From: Cyanoderma ruficeps
Lineage: Eukaryota; Chordata; Aves; Passeriformes; Timaliidae
Length of the DNA stretch: 64,000 nucleotides
Assembly (NCBI GenBank): GCA_008694505.1
Contig: VZDJ01007753.1
Location: 18,077,003-18,141,002 of the forward strand
Direction: 5' to 3'
Of this stretch, positions 26,001 through 41,000 are shown one piece after another (the stretch's first letter is position 1; each line of letters starts with the position of its first letter). The notes under the pieces are model-generated. The model was not told the origin of the DNA. It made no database searches and saw nothing but the letters and a program-made list of their open reading frames with translations. Made by a program: the position numbers and the translations under genes.

Positions 26001-29000
26001 GGGGTTGTGATGGTAAAAGTGTAAGATTCATGTTTGTTCTACAGAATGTTTAAGCTTCATTCCTTGTCCAGGAGTAGCAACAGGGAAATAACACTTCTTG
26101 TGGTTTCTTTTTATGTTCTTTCATGCAAGTTTCAGTTTATTGCAGTTTTGTGCAGGGTCTAACACATCTCAAGAACACCAGCTTGCCACAAGATGTAAAC
26201 ACTTTCTCATTGCAGTTTACCTTGGCTAGATTTGAACCTGTGAGTTGTGGAAATGATAATTTTAATAAGGAATTGAAATTTTGGTTTTTAGAAGCTTATG
26301 GAGAAAATTAAGGTGATGTTCAGAAACTTCAGCTTGACCACCAGGGCAGACTTGGATTTCAAACAACTGCAGCTGCAGAGTGAAATTCCTTTGCTGTCTG
26401 ACCAGCCCAAGCAAAGTGTGTAATCTAAAATGACAATGCTGTGGCAGAAAATGCCCTTTTTTGCTCATGTTCACATTGAGAAACATATGGGTTTCTATCT
26501 ATTCTGCATTATTCTTAGGTTGGTTTCTATTACATACTCATGCATTTTCTTTGATTTAAAACCTATTATGAATTGGGCATTTTAACAAACAAAAGTTTTC
26601 TTTTCTCTTAAGACATTGAATAGTAAGATCGAAAGGTTATGGACAGGGGTGGGTTTTTTGGTGGGTTTTTTGTTTTGTTTTTTTGGTTGGTTGTGGGTTT
26701 GTTTTTTTTTTTTCCCTCTAGCCTTTAGCCATTCATATTTGCAATCTTTAAAATCATTACTTTGAACATTCTCTTACTGAGCCAATTAACCTGATACCTT
26801 GGGCCAAGTTTAATATTCTGCACATGTTCTACATGCTGTGCAAACTATACTCTGCTTTATCAGTCAGTAACAATTGGCTCCAGTTTATACCAGCTGCTGT
26901 TCCTGAATGCCAGCATGGCATCCATGTGGTCATCTACTGCTGTATTTCATCCATTTTTGAGTGTAATGCAGTTCAGCCTCTCTACAGTGTGTGATTCTAG
27001 CATGTGCATTAAGTGAGTGCCTTTGGATGAAATAACTCCCGATGGATGCATGAAGGTTTGGTTTCTGTTTTCCCTCAGAGGAGACCTCTGGTGTGAACTA
27101 AATGTTACTTCCATTTTGTTTTAGATAAGAAGTAAAGGTAGACCTTTTTTTGCTTTCGTTGAGGAGAGAATTTATTAAGTTTCTGAGAGACTTTGCACTG
27201 TTTTTCTCTCTTCTCTGCAGCTTCAGCGTTGGAGCCAAGTGCAGGAATGGCTGTGGGGAATAAACTTCTGAGAGTCAGAGCTGGCAGTGGGGGGCGCTTC
27301 AGGTTAAGATGACTTGCCTGGTCTTTTCTGGGACTGGCAATTTGCCCTGCTACTTTATTTAGGGAAAAGAAGAGAGACTTTAGTCTTCTGGACTGCCAAA
27401 TTGCCATCTTTCACCAGTCTCACACTGCACATCTGACAGTTCTTTTAAAAGGAGCCCCCAGAACTCTCTTTGCTGTGATCACTGCAAACTAAACTAAAAT
27501 AATGCCCTACTGCTTTAGTTTTGAAGCTCCTGATGAATAGCTGGAGAGTTCTGTAGCAGCAGTCTTGAAGAAGAGGTTAGAAAATTATCATGCTCCTTCT
27601 TTGTATACCTATCATAACATTTTCTACCACTGCATGATCTGTGTTGCCCGCACTAAACATTGTGATTTGGTTAATTTAGGGATTTATGACTTTGTAATAA
27701 TCTCTTTCACAACTGGTGCTGTAGTAGGAATGGCTTTCTCTAACAACAGGGGATGCCTATAACATGGCAAATTGCTCATGCTGCCAGAGAAGCATTTTCT
27801 TATTTTTTCGTTAACCCAATGAAGTGAAGTTGGTTGCTTTAGATTATGCAGGAAACTAAAAAAGGGATCTGTTGTAAGTCCTGAGTTCTGCTGTTAGGAG
27901 CCCTCAGTGTTGGTGACAAATACAAGTATTTCCCATCCTAAGATGTGGTTCAAGGGATCAGTCTGAAGCCATCTATAACTGATTGCATAACATACTTCAC
28001 AATGGAGACGTGAACAAATAGAATTTTTAAAAGAATGTTATTAAAGAGAATTTTATGTCATTTTTTTACATAAAATGTTTATTGAGGTTGCTGAGTGTAT
28101 GTGACAGATGGTGCTCTTATGTCACATCCTATCTTTCATTTTGTTTTGGAACATGCAAGTCTTCCATGCATGCATAATTGCATTACAACATTGTAGGGGT
28201 TTTTTTGTGTACTCACTGAAACATAAAGGAATAATCCAATGTGGGATCTTTGGTGGGGGTTGTGCTAGCAGTGCTGTTAAACTGTTTGCTTTGGTGTTAA
28301 GTGCTGGCTAACTAGTATGGTTAATGATCTTTGCCTCCCTAAGTTAAACTTCAAGCATAAAGGAAAAAAAAGAAGTTACTATCATTTCATCAATCTGCTG
28401 AGAGCATTCAAGTAATGAGATAGATGATGTTCACTACATAATGTTTTTTCCCCTGCATTGTGAAGCAAATAAAATGAATAGTTCCCTCACAAAGAATGCA
28501 GGTATATATAAACTTTCCAGCTGGAGTATCCTTCAGATGCCAGTGCCTTAATATTTTATCATGTACACTAAGTATCTGTATGATTCTGAAATTGTAATGA
28601 AAAGAAAATTAGTTTTTATTATATGTGACATTACTTTTCCCCCTTCAGTTAACAGGAGAGTGAACTTGATCCTGACTTCATTAGAATGTTGCCAACCTAA
28701 CTTATATTTATATGGCATCCTGAATAGCTTCTACTGTCTTTTTGTGCCTGGACTAGTGGATAGAACATACTGAACTTCGCTGTTGCTTTTGGGTTACATT
28801 GGGCAAATTTGTCCATTGTAGTGCATTTTTAACTGAAGAGTGTTTTGCAAACAATGTAGAGATTATCTCTGTTTTACAGCTTGGAGAACTAGAAAAGTAT
28901 GTGAGACATATAGAATATGCAAAGCCAACAAGCCAGTAATGGTGCTGAAAATTTTGAGTCTTATCCTGCTTCTGATTATTTTGACTGGTGATTCTTGCTG

Positions 29001-32000
29001 GTTCACTTTGTCTGTAAATACAGCTAACTGAAATTAAGGCAGCGAGACCATCTTCCCTCACAATGCAACAGAAGAGTTAAAGCCAAGACTAGTATTTCTG
29101 CTCCATGCATTGTCAATCACTGAGTCCTTTGCTACCTTTAATGGTATTACAGTGGCATAAATTCATTTATACCTTCTTTTATTGGCTTTTGAACACAGTT
29201 TTCAAGAAAGGTAATTGACTGAATAGCTGTCCACTGCTCTCTGGGTTGTGTAGATGAGTGCGATTCACGCTCAGGGCTGTCAGCTGACTATATTGACATG
29301 CTCTTGGTTCATTAAATAAGTGCTGAATATGACTGATTCTGGTCTGGTTTTGCAGTGAAGTCAGACATCATCTTTGGTTCTTTAGAACATTGGTCAAGGG
29401 GACTTGTAAACATAATATTTATATTTGTGTGTATCCTGTACTTTGCAAAACTATTTAATCTTAGTCCCAACCTTCCAGCATTACACCATGTAATATTTCA
29501 GCAGCATTTGTACTTTCTTACAACATCAATGTGCCCTGTCTCTGATGGACCTTAACTGATATTTCATGGTAAGATAAATCAGCCATTGCAGTATTGGAAA
29601 TGTAAAGGCAACTGTACTGGTAGTGCCTGATAAGTTAAATGTGCCAACTTGCCAGGCCTGTTATGCTGCTTCTCCTGAATGAAGAGCAAAAGTACATCAC
29701 AAATCAAGTGGATTTTTTCCTCTTAATAGTACCAAGGTGTTGCGAGTAAAGCTGCAGTGTCAGGCCAAAACCTGAATTCCAAAACAGGAAATGAGAGGTG
29801 TGTGTTTGTATCAACTTCTTTACTGTGTGTAGCTGCAAATGTAAAATGCACTGTGTCGTGGATGTTTGCTGTCAAACAAGTGATAGGATGTGGTGAGACA
29901 AAGTGAGTAGCACGTGACTTACTTCATGCAACAACCTTCAACTTGATTTTTCATAGTTGCAGTGTACATTGCAGAGTGTTAAAGCTAGAGAATGTAATAT
30001 TTCCTTTTTAGCTTGCAGCATGGCTTTGTAAACCAAAGGCTTCCAGTTGTTCATATTGCATCTCATAACAGGGCATACTCCATGCAAGTTTATTGTTGGG
30101 CAAATTAATTTTTAATTGATGTCACAAGTAATTGCTGCTTTCTGCCTGGTTTAATAATGGAACCATTTCTAGTGCAGTTGCTTTTGCCTTGCTGTAGACA
30201 TTCTTTGACAACATACTAATATGAAAAAAAGGCAATAAGCTCTGGTTTGTAACAGCCATACACTTGTCTATAGCATTTCAGATTTGTGTTTATTAGGACT
30301 TAAAGTTTATTAACACAGTGGCTGTAAATTAACATAATACTTGTTAGGAATTAAAGAAGATCAGCTAATGAAAATTTATGCTGAGGCATCAACCATGTTA
30401 AAATTCAATTACAGTCTGATCCTTGAGATTTTCCAGCATTATGTGCTACCATATCTTCATCTGACAAATCTTCTGATTTGATTGAATAAATCTTGAATAA
30501 TGTTCAAGTTCTTTTTAACCATTTTGAACACTTCATTTTCTGCTTTCTGTTATTTTTTCTTACCAAAATACTGACACAAGAAAGACATTTATTTCATTTA
30601 TTTTTTTTCTACTGAGTATTTTGATCATTCAATATCTGCAAGATCATCATTAATGCCTTGAAACAGTTGTGGCACAAGTATGATGCCATCCAGTTTTTGG
30701 TCATTCATATTTGTAATCTGTGGACTTGGTACTGTATGATGATTTTCTGACTGGTTTTCTGAAACCAGTGGTCTGTGGCCTAGCAGTTGGGTGTTCATAT
30801 TGCAAAAGTTGTGTCTATTTGGTTTTTATTATCAGCTAGATTTTAAGGCTTGTTGAAAGAGCCAGAAGGAGGCTCTGAAGCCTTTAACTCCTGGCTATTG
30901 GTGAAGTACTCTGTCTAAAGAAGAAGCCCATCAGTTCTGGGGTACCAATCTGTATCTTACCAGCATCTAAGTGTTTGTCTGGAGAGAGTGTGCCTATGGT
31001 TGTGAGTAATTTTACCTGCTTGGTGGGAAATAATGCAGTCTTGCAGCTTTGAGAATAAATGTAGAAGGCAGGTTTTTGTTTCGAAATTCTAATTCTTTGC
31101 AGCCACAGTGACATGAACTTCCACTTTCTGGAGAGAACATACACTTTAACTACCTGCACAGCATGATTATAACAATTCTTGGTTGCAGGCCATTGCTGCA
31201 AACCTAACATGTAGTAAGAAATCAGCCAGCAGTGTGTAGAAAACAGCAGTTCAGCAACAGCCTGCAATGAAGGAGTGTAACAGCAAAGTGGCATGATGAA
31301 AGAGGGTGGTGCTGGTGGGTTTTGTTAGGATTTTTTTTTCTACCTTCACTCAGGTCCTTAGAGCTTCCTCATGCTTCCACCTTCCTTAGATGTGCATCTC
31401 TAGAAGTGAAGCCTTTTGGCCTCCTATACAGCTGCATTAACAGAGAACAGCAGACACTCTGAGGTCAGAGCAGTAGCAAGGGACCTGACTCTTACACAGA
31501 GTAGCCAGATTTCTAAGCTGATTTTCAAGTCTCTTCTTTTTTCAAACAATACTTAATCTTTGGACGGTCTATCCGTTTCTAATGGTAAAAATACATACAC
31601 AGTTTTGCCATATCACTCTGTCATAAGAAAGAATAATATAATGATTTCTGATGTGGATATCAAGTCCCCCCATTTCTCCCTTTATTATTCTTAAGCTTCA
31701 CAGGTGGAGGAAATTGCAGGACAACTAAGGAGTAATAAAAGGATAGGTGTGCTGGATATGATTTCTTAGCCTGGGTGATAATATGTTATTGAACTATAGC
31801 TACAGTCATGATCTGCTCAGAAGCTTAATTAGATCTGTTACCCACAGACACAGAGTAAGTCAGTGTGGCATTGTTACTTCCCCATAGACTTTGAAAATTT
31901 ATGAGACTAAAACCTGTGGCAGTGAGGTAAAGGTTCCTTTGCTGCCATTATGTCAGGAAACCTCATGGGGAGGGAAAAGAAGGGGTAAGAAGAGAGGAAG

Positions 32001-35000
32001 TCCCTGGAAAGTCTGAGTCATGTAGCATAGCAGCTGTCTTTGTATGAAGGAGGAAATGTGTGAAATCCAGGCTCAGAGAGTGGAAGAAGGCACCTGTACT
32101 TATTTTCTAAAGTATTATTTTCTTCAGCTCCTGGTGTTCCTGTTGGAAAAACAGCAGAGTCCCTTGGTAAATGAATCGGGCCAGTATGCACAGTATTTTT
32201 TGTAGGTGTGCAAAGTGTTCTTTTCTGATACAGTCTTAACACATCTGTTTTCATTCTCTTTTCAGCTCTATCTCATTGGAGGATCTTTTGGACTCCGTGA
32301 ATTTGCTCAGATAAGATATGATGTTCACCAACTACATGGCAAGGTAGTTTAAATGGCTTGCTTTGCTTTTCATTTCCTTATGCCTACGTGATGCTTTCTG
32401 AAGAATTGATAGGACAAACAAACTTGGTGTAGGGGATTTGCCTTTCACTGCTTGGCTGTGAGCTACAGCTGAGTCTCATAGGCAGTAGGCAGAGTAGGTA
32501 ACAATAAAGGGGCTGACATGATGATGAATCCTTTGCCATCCGTGAAAAAATCAACATAAATAATAGAAACATTTTGTTCCTTTGGTTGATGGTAAGTGGC
32601 AATTCTGAATCCTGAGAGGGAAGTGCAGCATGTCTAGAAGGAGGTTAATACAAGGGCACTGTATCCAATTTAGACTAAGAAAAATGATATTTTAAAAGGT
32701 TCGGCTTTCAAACAATACTTGGCAGTGAGCATATAACGTTAGATGGTTTCTGGGGCTTGGCTTTGCATGGACTGAGGTACCTTTGACATTGTGCTGCATC
32801 CTGTTCTTTAAGCCTTGTGAAGGAAACAGGAGCTGGTCTCTAACCATTGTGTCAGAACATCCTGTATATAAGAAGCCTTTTTTAAAATCAACCTGAAACC
32901 TTCTGTCTGAGGGAGATAGCATGTTTGCTACTGCTACTTACACCTCCAGGTGTAACACTAGTTCCAAATTGCATATGAAATGATCTGAAAGGAGTGTGTC
33001 AGTTCAGCAGAAAGTATTATTGGCTTCCCTGGTTTGGTAACATGCAGGTCTGCTATTGCAATGCAGAGACTTTTTCTGGTCTCTGAGCTGCTGACTTGCA
33101 GGTTGCACAAAGCTGTTTTAAAGACTCTATGCCACTTTATAGAAAAAAAGTGCAGGACTGTGGATGCTGTGGCCTTCTACTGTGGTGAAATCTTTCAGAT
33201 CCTGAGCTGTTGAGAGTTTTGAGACCCCTTTGTTTTGTCTTAGGCATTTGTGGACCATGTAAATTACTTTAATCATTCCTTGTTGTTCTCTGTGTTGCAT
33301 ACCTGGCTGTGGCCTTCCATGCACTGTGGCCCACTCCTGCTCAAAACTGTAAATGACAGAACCTGTAGAGCAGGCAGAGTAATCTTACAAATCTTTTCTC
33401 TAGTGCTGTTTTCTGGGGAGCTTTTTTGTATCATTTCTAACCTTTTAGGACAAGTTGGAGCCTTCTAAGTTTTTCTCCAACCAGATGGGGCAAGAATTTG
33501 CCTGTTGTGTTTCTGTTAGTTTTTGGGTCAGATTCATACTCAGTGTGTTGCATTTGACCCCCATGATCTGCACTGTGACAGCAACTCAGGGAAAAACACT
33601 GTTAATAGTTGTGCTAATTCAGATTATGAGACTCTTTGTCCGAGCATTTATAATCAAGGGAAGCATTTCTGAATTAGTCAGTAGTACATGAAAGCTCTGA
33701 ATGGAAGCTATGTCATCCTGGAGTTCTTAAATTCCAAAAAGCTATAAGAGGACTTCTGAGTTATGTCTAACCAGTATTACTTAAGTCTGCAGCATCTCTT
33801 TTGTGTTTTCTTTTTCTTTTCCTTCTAGTTTTATTCAGAAGTAGAGGACATTGAAGTAAAGAACAGTGCAGTATTGACTCAGAACTAGCAACACCAACTT
33901 TGGGTTTATTTGTAGATGGACAAATGAAAGCAATGTGTTCCATTCATTTCTGTTTCTGTGTCCATAAAAAAAGTGTTGAAAGCCATTCTAATTCACTAAA
34001 TAAGACAGCAAAGGAGGTACTAGAATGTATTTTGATGGATGAAAAAATCTGGTTTAAAATGTACATGGAACTCAGGAAAAGAACATTAATATGAGTAATT
34101 TAAAAGTGCTCTTAAAATCCTGATGCTTCTCTCTTATAACACAGTTGGACTATTGTAAATCCTTATCAGAGCAGGGACAGATGGACTACTGCTCTTATTG
34201 AGGGGTTGGGCAGTTACATGCAAAATGCAATAAGCAATAAAAGAAATAAGATTTTTTTTTCTGTTACAGCTTCTCCTTCAGAATAATAAAAATATTTAAT
34301 TAAATAACAATTTCAATACAAGGAGCTCAAAAGACTTTCTCAGAATTTAAGTGAATTAAGCTTCAAAGTCCCACTATCGGAAAAAGGCAGGAATTTTATT
34401 TACATTTTACTGCTGAAAAAATGGAGGTTGCACAAATCCTAAAGCAGGCTAGGGTTCATAACACCCAAGTGCCTGTCTTTTTTGATTATATTTTAAGGAT
34501 GTGCAAACTCCAGTATGTCACCTTTTGTAAGCATGATTCCTGAATTTGTTTTCTTGCTAATTCAACTGCTAAAAAGACAAAACTTAAACAATCCTTTTGT
34601 GGTAAATCTCTAATACATTTCAGATGCCAAATTATGATCATTTGCCTTCAAAAGTACCTGTTCTTTTCCTTTTTCACCTTAACTTCACACTGTACTTAGA
34701 GGGAAGGCACACTAGTAAGCAACTTCTCAGTCAGCAGTGATTTTCAAAGGCAGTACTGCAGCAGAACTGCTGCTGTGTAGTCTGTGTTTCAGTGACTGGG
34801 GGGCTAGCTGCCACTTTGGATTCTTGTGACTTAGTGAAAAGAGCTGCATTGGTAATAATGACTGTGTTATGAAGTGCAAACTGACTTTTGAAGAACATTC
34901 CCTGATAAAGGTATAAAATTGAAGAGAAGATGGTGGTTTGGACCTTTGAGGGAGTATGATTTTGTTGTATTGCATTGGGCTGGGGCTAGCATTAGGGTTG

Positions 35001-38000
35001 GGAGAGAGACAGAGCCTAGAGCTGCAGTTGAAGAGGGGCTATTAGTATCTAAAGAGCAGATAGTTCATCCATTTAATTCATCTCTGAATATCAGGACCTC
35101 CGATATGCCCGTCTCTTTCAAAAGCAAAAAGCCATTTTGGCTCAATTTTATCTTCACAGGGTACCTAGATCAGTCATATTCCCTCAGCTAAATGAATGTC
35201 CTGCATTTAAAGGGAGCTTGCTGAGGCTCTTACTGATGTAATGCTTGTTTATTCTCCTGATGCTAATCAAGGATTTTTCCATTATCTATTGTTGCAGAAA
35301 TGTCCATTAATGGAGAAATAATTAGGTTAGGCAATTGTTCACTTTCTGGGAAGAATTTATGCAAATCAAAATTGGTTGCAGAAAACCAGGTATGGTTATG
35401 GGAAAACAATGTGGAATTAACAGGGAAGAAATTAGTAGGTTTGTGTGGACATTGTTCCAGATGCCTTTATTCATAAATGGAAGACTCATCCCTTTCTTTG
35501 TCTTTCTTCTTGTGTATATATTGGAAATATTTATTTAACCTATCATTTTTTACTGAAAAAGCAATTTCTAGTAAATATACAGAAAATGTTTTTTCAACTA
35601 TATTACAATCAATTATATACTGTGCACCCACTGTTGTCATTCCAAGTGTTGTAGAGACTTGCTGATTCAGATTTGGTTTTGGATATAAATCTTTTGAACA
35701 TGGGGTGTGGTCTGTACTGCTGGCTGATATCTACTGGAGAGAATTGAAGGGAAGTGATATATTAACTACCTGGAAAAATTTATGATTTTCCCCCATCAGC
35801 AAACCTTTTAGAGTAAGAGAGTTTTTAAGCTCCAAATTGACTCTGTTGAAGAAGTATCATTGCGAGGCAGGTTCCCAGACTTTCTGGGATGGGATAGGAC
35901 TGAATGAGTTCCTCTAGAGTAATGTTCAGCAGAAGCACTTCTAAGAAAGCTGGAATCTCCATGCTGTTTTGTTAGGAAACAAAACATAATCAGCCTTTGA
36001 AGTCTACAGATATTCCCTGCTGTGGGTTATGTATAATAGTTTTACATACTTACCTATTTACAAACTGTGAAGATCCTGTTCACTTTTTCTTTGTCCTGTG
36101 CAAAATGAATGCACCCTGAAAGCAGAATAAGAAATAATACTAATGTTTTCTGTCTTAATGAGGTAGAAAGTAGAGGCAGTAAAGAGTCCAAATGACAGAA
36201 TTTCAATTTCTCCTCCATGAGTTTTACCCTCAGATCAGTTGTTGTGCATTTAAATATGTATGACTGTTGCATTGCATTCCAGGAGTTAAAATCCAGATGA
36301 AAATGAAAGTTCCTGACCTGTTCTTTCACCATTCTCTATGAGCAATAAACCTGTAAACCCAGAAAGAGTCTTAAAAGGGTGGTGGTGGTGATGGTAAGCA
36401 TACTCACTAAGTGCACTAGGAATGTAAAGCCTGCTTTATGCAGATTGGAGATTGCCTTTAAAATTTCTTAGCTAGTGTTTTTGACCAACTGACTGGCATG
36501 TAGTTATCCATGAGGCATTGCTTATTGACACCTGTAGAGTGTTAGTGTTGCCATTGTGAATCTTCATTTGTTGTATATTTGCTTTGTCTTAAGGTACTAG
36601 TTCAAGAAATTCTGTAACTGTGAGGATCTCAGGTTTCATTTTACGATCCTGGAACTTGAATTGAGAAAAAGAGCAAGTGGTGTGTAGAAGGTTATTCTGG
36701 AAACCTTGTTGTCCTTTGGAAAGTGAAAGAGAAAAGAAAGTTAATGTGATCGCTTAGGGCACTCTGACTTTTCTGGTTTACAGCAATTCTCATAGTGGGG
36801 CTTGATAGTGCTCTAAGTGTGTTGACCTGTTGGTTATACTCAGTGTTACAGGTTTAGAATATTGCTAGTTGAACCCTAGTGCTGTTCTTTAACATTGTGT
36901 CTTTAATCTCATGAGTGGGTGTCAGGAGACCCACAGCAGCATGTGATTTAAATAACATTCACTGATCTCACTGGAAATTTTATGTCCATCTTGTTCAGGT
37001 TTTTTCGTCAGCTACCTCCTACACCACAGAGTTCCTCTCTGCCTATCTCACTTTCTTAGTCTATAGAATATAGGTAATTAATGCTGCTCTACTTTACATA
37101 GGAAATAGGAAAGTTAATTAATTCAAATAAAAGGAATTATTTAAATTCATATGAGTAGTAAAATATTTCCTCAGGTGAGATCCATTACTTCAAGTGTTCT
37201 GGGTCAGGGTGAAATAGCTAGGGAGAAATAGGAGTAGAGAACTGACTGGTTTCCATGAGACCTTTATGTCAAGCAAGGACACATCTGACCTTTGCCTCAG
37301 AAAGGTGTAGGAAGTCAGTCCATCATTTTCTCATTGTTTTAAGTGTATAGCTAAGAGGTGGTATCTGCCTGTTGGAATGCTTTTGTGTTGCTGTCAAAAC
37401 ATTGCTCCGTTGGCACGTGTACTGCAAAGAGTTTCACACTGTTGAGTCGAGATGGTTGCAGCTCCAGCAGCACGGTGTTTAAATGAGGTTCAGTGTCCAC
37501 CCAAAAAGGGAACACATCTGCAAGTGACCGGACAAGGCCGTGCCTTGTTGCTGGCTGGCACATTCATATTGCTGTCCTTATGTAAACCGCCTCAGGTATG
37601 TCTGTGGGAGTTGCACATATGGACATGTCCTGGAGTAGTGCAGTAGAAATTGTCTGTTCGTTATTTTCAACCTTCCTTTTACCTGCCCATCTTTTTTATA
37701 AAGCCCATCTGGACAGGATTTCTGTGCTCCAGCCGAAGTTTGGATTGTTTCTTTAGTTTGCTTGTTTCAGAAAAAAGAAGCATTACCGAATAAAATGTAA
37801 TTTCAATGTTTAGTGTAATGTTAGTATGGTTTATGAATAATGTCATGTCACATCGCTTTTTCCTTTAAATGATATAATTCATATGAGGTGAAAATTTAAA
37901 AACAAAACCACTTAAATCTCTGAATATGTCTATAGTGTTTAAAATTACACAAACAGTATGATTTTTTTAAACTTATATTTGTGGAATGTCAGCAGATTGT

Positions 38001-41000
38001 CCCCATCACTACACATACTGTGAGGTACTAGATGAAGCTGGTTTACTGCAAGCTGACTTATTTATCTTCTTTGAGGACCTGCTTCTGTGTTAAAATGAGC
38101 ATTTGCTCTATTTGAAAGCCTATCAAAGATACTATGAATTTAACTGAAATAGGTAGCAAGGTGAAAATGTGTGGTTTTAATTTTCTTCCACAAACTTTTC
38201 TGTTGACTGAAAACTGCAAGATATACTTTTTACAGTTCTTAGTGGATAAGCATCTGTGTTTGAAATCCTATTACACCTTGGGGTTCCCCGAGATCCTCAG
38301 TCTGACCAAAACATCATGGACTTCACCATTTCAAGGAGTAATGTGGATAGGCCAAATCATTGTAATTGGACTGGACTGGCAAAGTCCACAATATTCTAAT
38401 GGCAATTAATGGACTTAATGCTGCTGCTGCCAGCCCCAGATTGTCCCATGCACTCAATTACCTTCTGTGTTCTGCAGGCTTTCTGCTTTATTTTATTCCA
38501 AATAGATTTAGATGGATTAAGACTCATCCTCTAGGCTTCCTGGTGTGCAAACACACCCTACCGATGCTGAGGTCAATTAAATTACTGCTGTTAATACTCA
38601 AAAGACTCTAAATGGGTTCTTTGTATTATTAAAGATAGGGAAGTGAAATTTCAGTATCTGCTCAGCTAAATTTAAATGTATGTTTGTGGTGCTGTGCACT
38701 CCATCAGGGTTTTATCTTGTTCAGTTTTCCATAGTTTTAAATGAAGTATCTGGTTTGAGGTGGATATCCGGGTAGTCTATAAAGGAGGTTTCAGAGGAAA
38801 TGCCCCAACATAGGTTTCACTACGTTTTAAAGTAGATACTTGAGAAATATGTTATCCTTTTGATGGATTGAAAAATAGAGAAATTGAGCTTGAGATTTTA
38901 TTATTACCCCATTGCAGTGAGACAATTACCTTCCTTAGTGTATGAATATGGTTATATTTTATTTGACCCGTGAATAACAGGTGAGATAAACCTCTACCTA
39001 ACTGCAAGGTGCAGACAATTTGTGGTTTTGGATGTATATATATGTATATATAGATATCTTTAAGTGGGCCTTACTTTCTCAAGGAATGCCCTTCGACAGT
39101 CTACTGGAGGAAGAGCCTAAATAAAGATTTTATTCTTCAAGTCAAAAGTTTAGATGAATAAAATCAGGTGAGATGAAGCCTCCCTAGATACTCCTTTGCT
39201 GGAGCTTTGTTGGCAAACTAGCAGATGCCTTGAAGGTAGAGGAATTCTTATTTAATCTGTTGTTTGTGCCTGAGGTATTCTATTCTTGTATTCTAGAGGA
39301 TCTGATTCCATAGGAGTTTGTATTGAAACATCCTGCTTGATTTGAGTGTGAACAAAATCAGAGTATCTTCAGTCGGTGTGTGGTGGAATATTTTGGATGG
39401 GAAAGGTATCCTTTCTAAACCCATCAGCCAAGGAATGTGGAATTATTTTAGTGTCTGTTACTGAACTTGGCAGAATAATCAAGTCTTCTCATCTAGAATT
39501 TTAGCATTTATTTATTTATAACTGCATCTTCCTGTGTTTAATTGGTTTCAGTAAGTTAATTACACAAGCGCAGGATGGCAAGGAATTGATGCTGGCGATT
39601 ATTGTTTTCTTCTTTTTTTTTTCCCTTAAGCATGTCAGGTTGGCCTGGGTCTCAAGTCTAATGATAAACTGGCTCATTTTCATGTATAAGTAGATTTAGT
39701 TGATTTTCGAAGGCTAAATGCATTACTGAGCTTTGTCCTAGGTCCTCCAAAAATTAAGAAAATAATACACTGAAATGCTGTTTGGTGCTGTAGAGAATGT
39801 GAGAGGTATACATTTAGGATTGCTTATAGGTGAGGAAAAAAAAGTCTTTGTCAGTCAATTTCCTTTATATCATGAAGCATATTTTACTAAATTAAAGCAG
39901 ACCTTGCTTTCAGTCATGGCCTGCTTAGTGGGAAGGTTGGGAATTGTGTATTTAGTCAGGCAGATTGGCTCCTTGTTGATGGCTAAACAGGTACCCTTAC
40001 AGTGACTTTGTTTCTATTTGCAGGTGGAATTTGGAACTTGTTACATTTTTTGACCTCGGTTCTGAACTATCCAAGGTAGTTATTTATTTTCAGTCCTGCC
40101 ATGTGGCACAAAAATGAAAGGGTAGTAGGAGCTTTTCATACCCAATATTGTGGTGGTACCAGATGTTCAGATGTTTTCTCTCTCAGTTCAGTTCAGTCCA
40201 GAAGGACTGTATGGAAATGAGCTCTCTAGCTGTGTTATTCTTGAAGATTTTGAGGCTCAGCAGCTAGTGTTTGGTTCATGTTTTTGCACTGATTTCAGCA
40301 TAAGTTAATCCATTTTACTTGAGCTCAGATGACTTCTCTACATTGTCTATGAAGAGCTGTCTACTGAATTTGCTATGATACCATATAATGTATGTTTCCT
40401 TTTTTCAGACATCCTTTCAGTTTAGCATAAACCCACCATTTTTCTGTAAAAGGCAAACACAGGGTCAACTCTGGGATTCAGTAAGATATTTGTTGCCATA
40501 TTCTGAGGCTGACACTCTGTGTATACTTTTGAATGGTTTCCAGTGATTGGATCTGCCTAGACCCAGTACTTATTGTCACCACAGATGGCTTACAGCACTG
40601 TAGGATGACTTGGAGTTAAGGTATTACCTCACATTATTGAGCCTCTCTGTGATGAAATACAATATACAGTGCAATTATTAAGAGTTCTTTGTTTTAAACA
40701 GAAGCAATTTTTCCATTTTTTACTTGATGATTCTGTTGTCAAGATTAGATTCAGATGAAGATAAGGCTATTAAATGGAGAAACTCATTCTGATGCTATTG
40801 CAAGTGGAAGTAATTTCAATACATAAAATGTTGATAGCTTTCAGGTATGTTATGTACTACCAAGAATTCTGTTTGGTTTATTTAAATTCTGTCACATTGC
40901 CAAAATTAATTACTAGTATTTTTGCTTTGCAATTGAAGTGATTACAAGTGTGTAACTTAGCTTCAGGCAGCTTTTAGCTAAAACATAATTTAATATCCAG

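Larger units (their letters stand above)
19828..32265 (+). other. COX16: COX16 intron 1
   Basis: A 12,438-base phase-0 intron with donor GTGAGC and an acceptor ending TTTTCAG. No nested gene is supported. It holds the rest of the CpG island up to about 20.0 kb, an old sense CR1 LINE tail at about 21.64-22.06 kb, an (ACTAT)n microsatellite at 22.8 kb and a G/T-rich low-complexity run at 26.65-26.72 kb. The remaining sequence is AT-rich and unassigned. The minus-strand open frame at 30884-31294 has no recognisable motif. Confidence 0.85.

Noticed and set aside
26650..26717. G-quadruplex in the G/T-rich tract
   Set aside because: Four G-tracts of three or more are not within usual loop lengths; it is ordinary low-complexity sequence.
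30884..31294. 136-codon open frame on - inside intron 1
   Set aside because: No retroviral, LINE or cellular motif recognised; composition like the surrounding intron.
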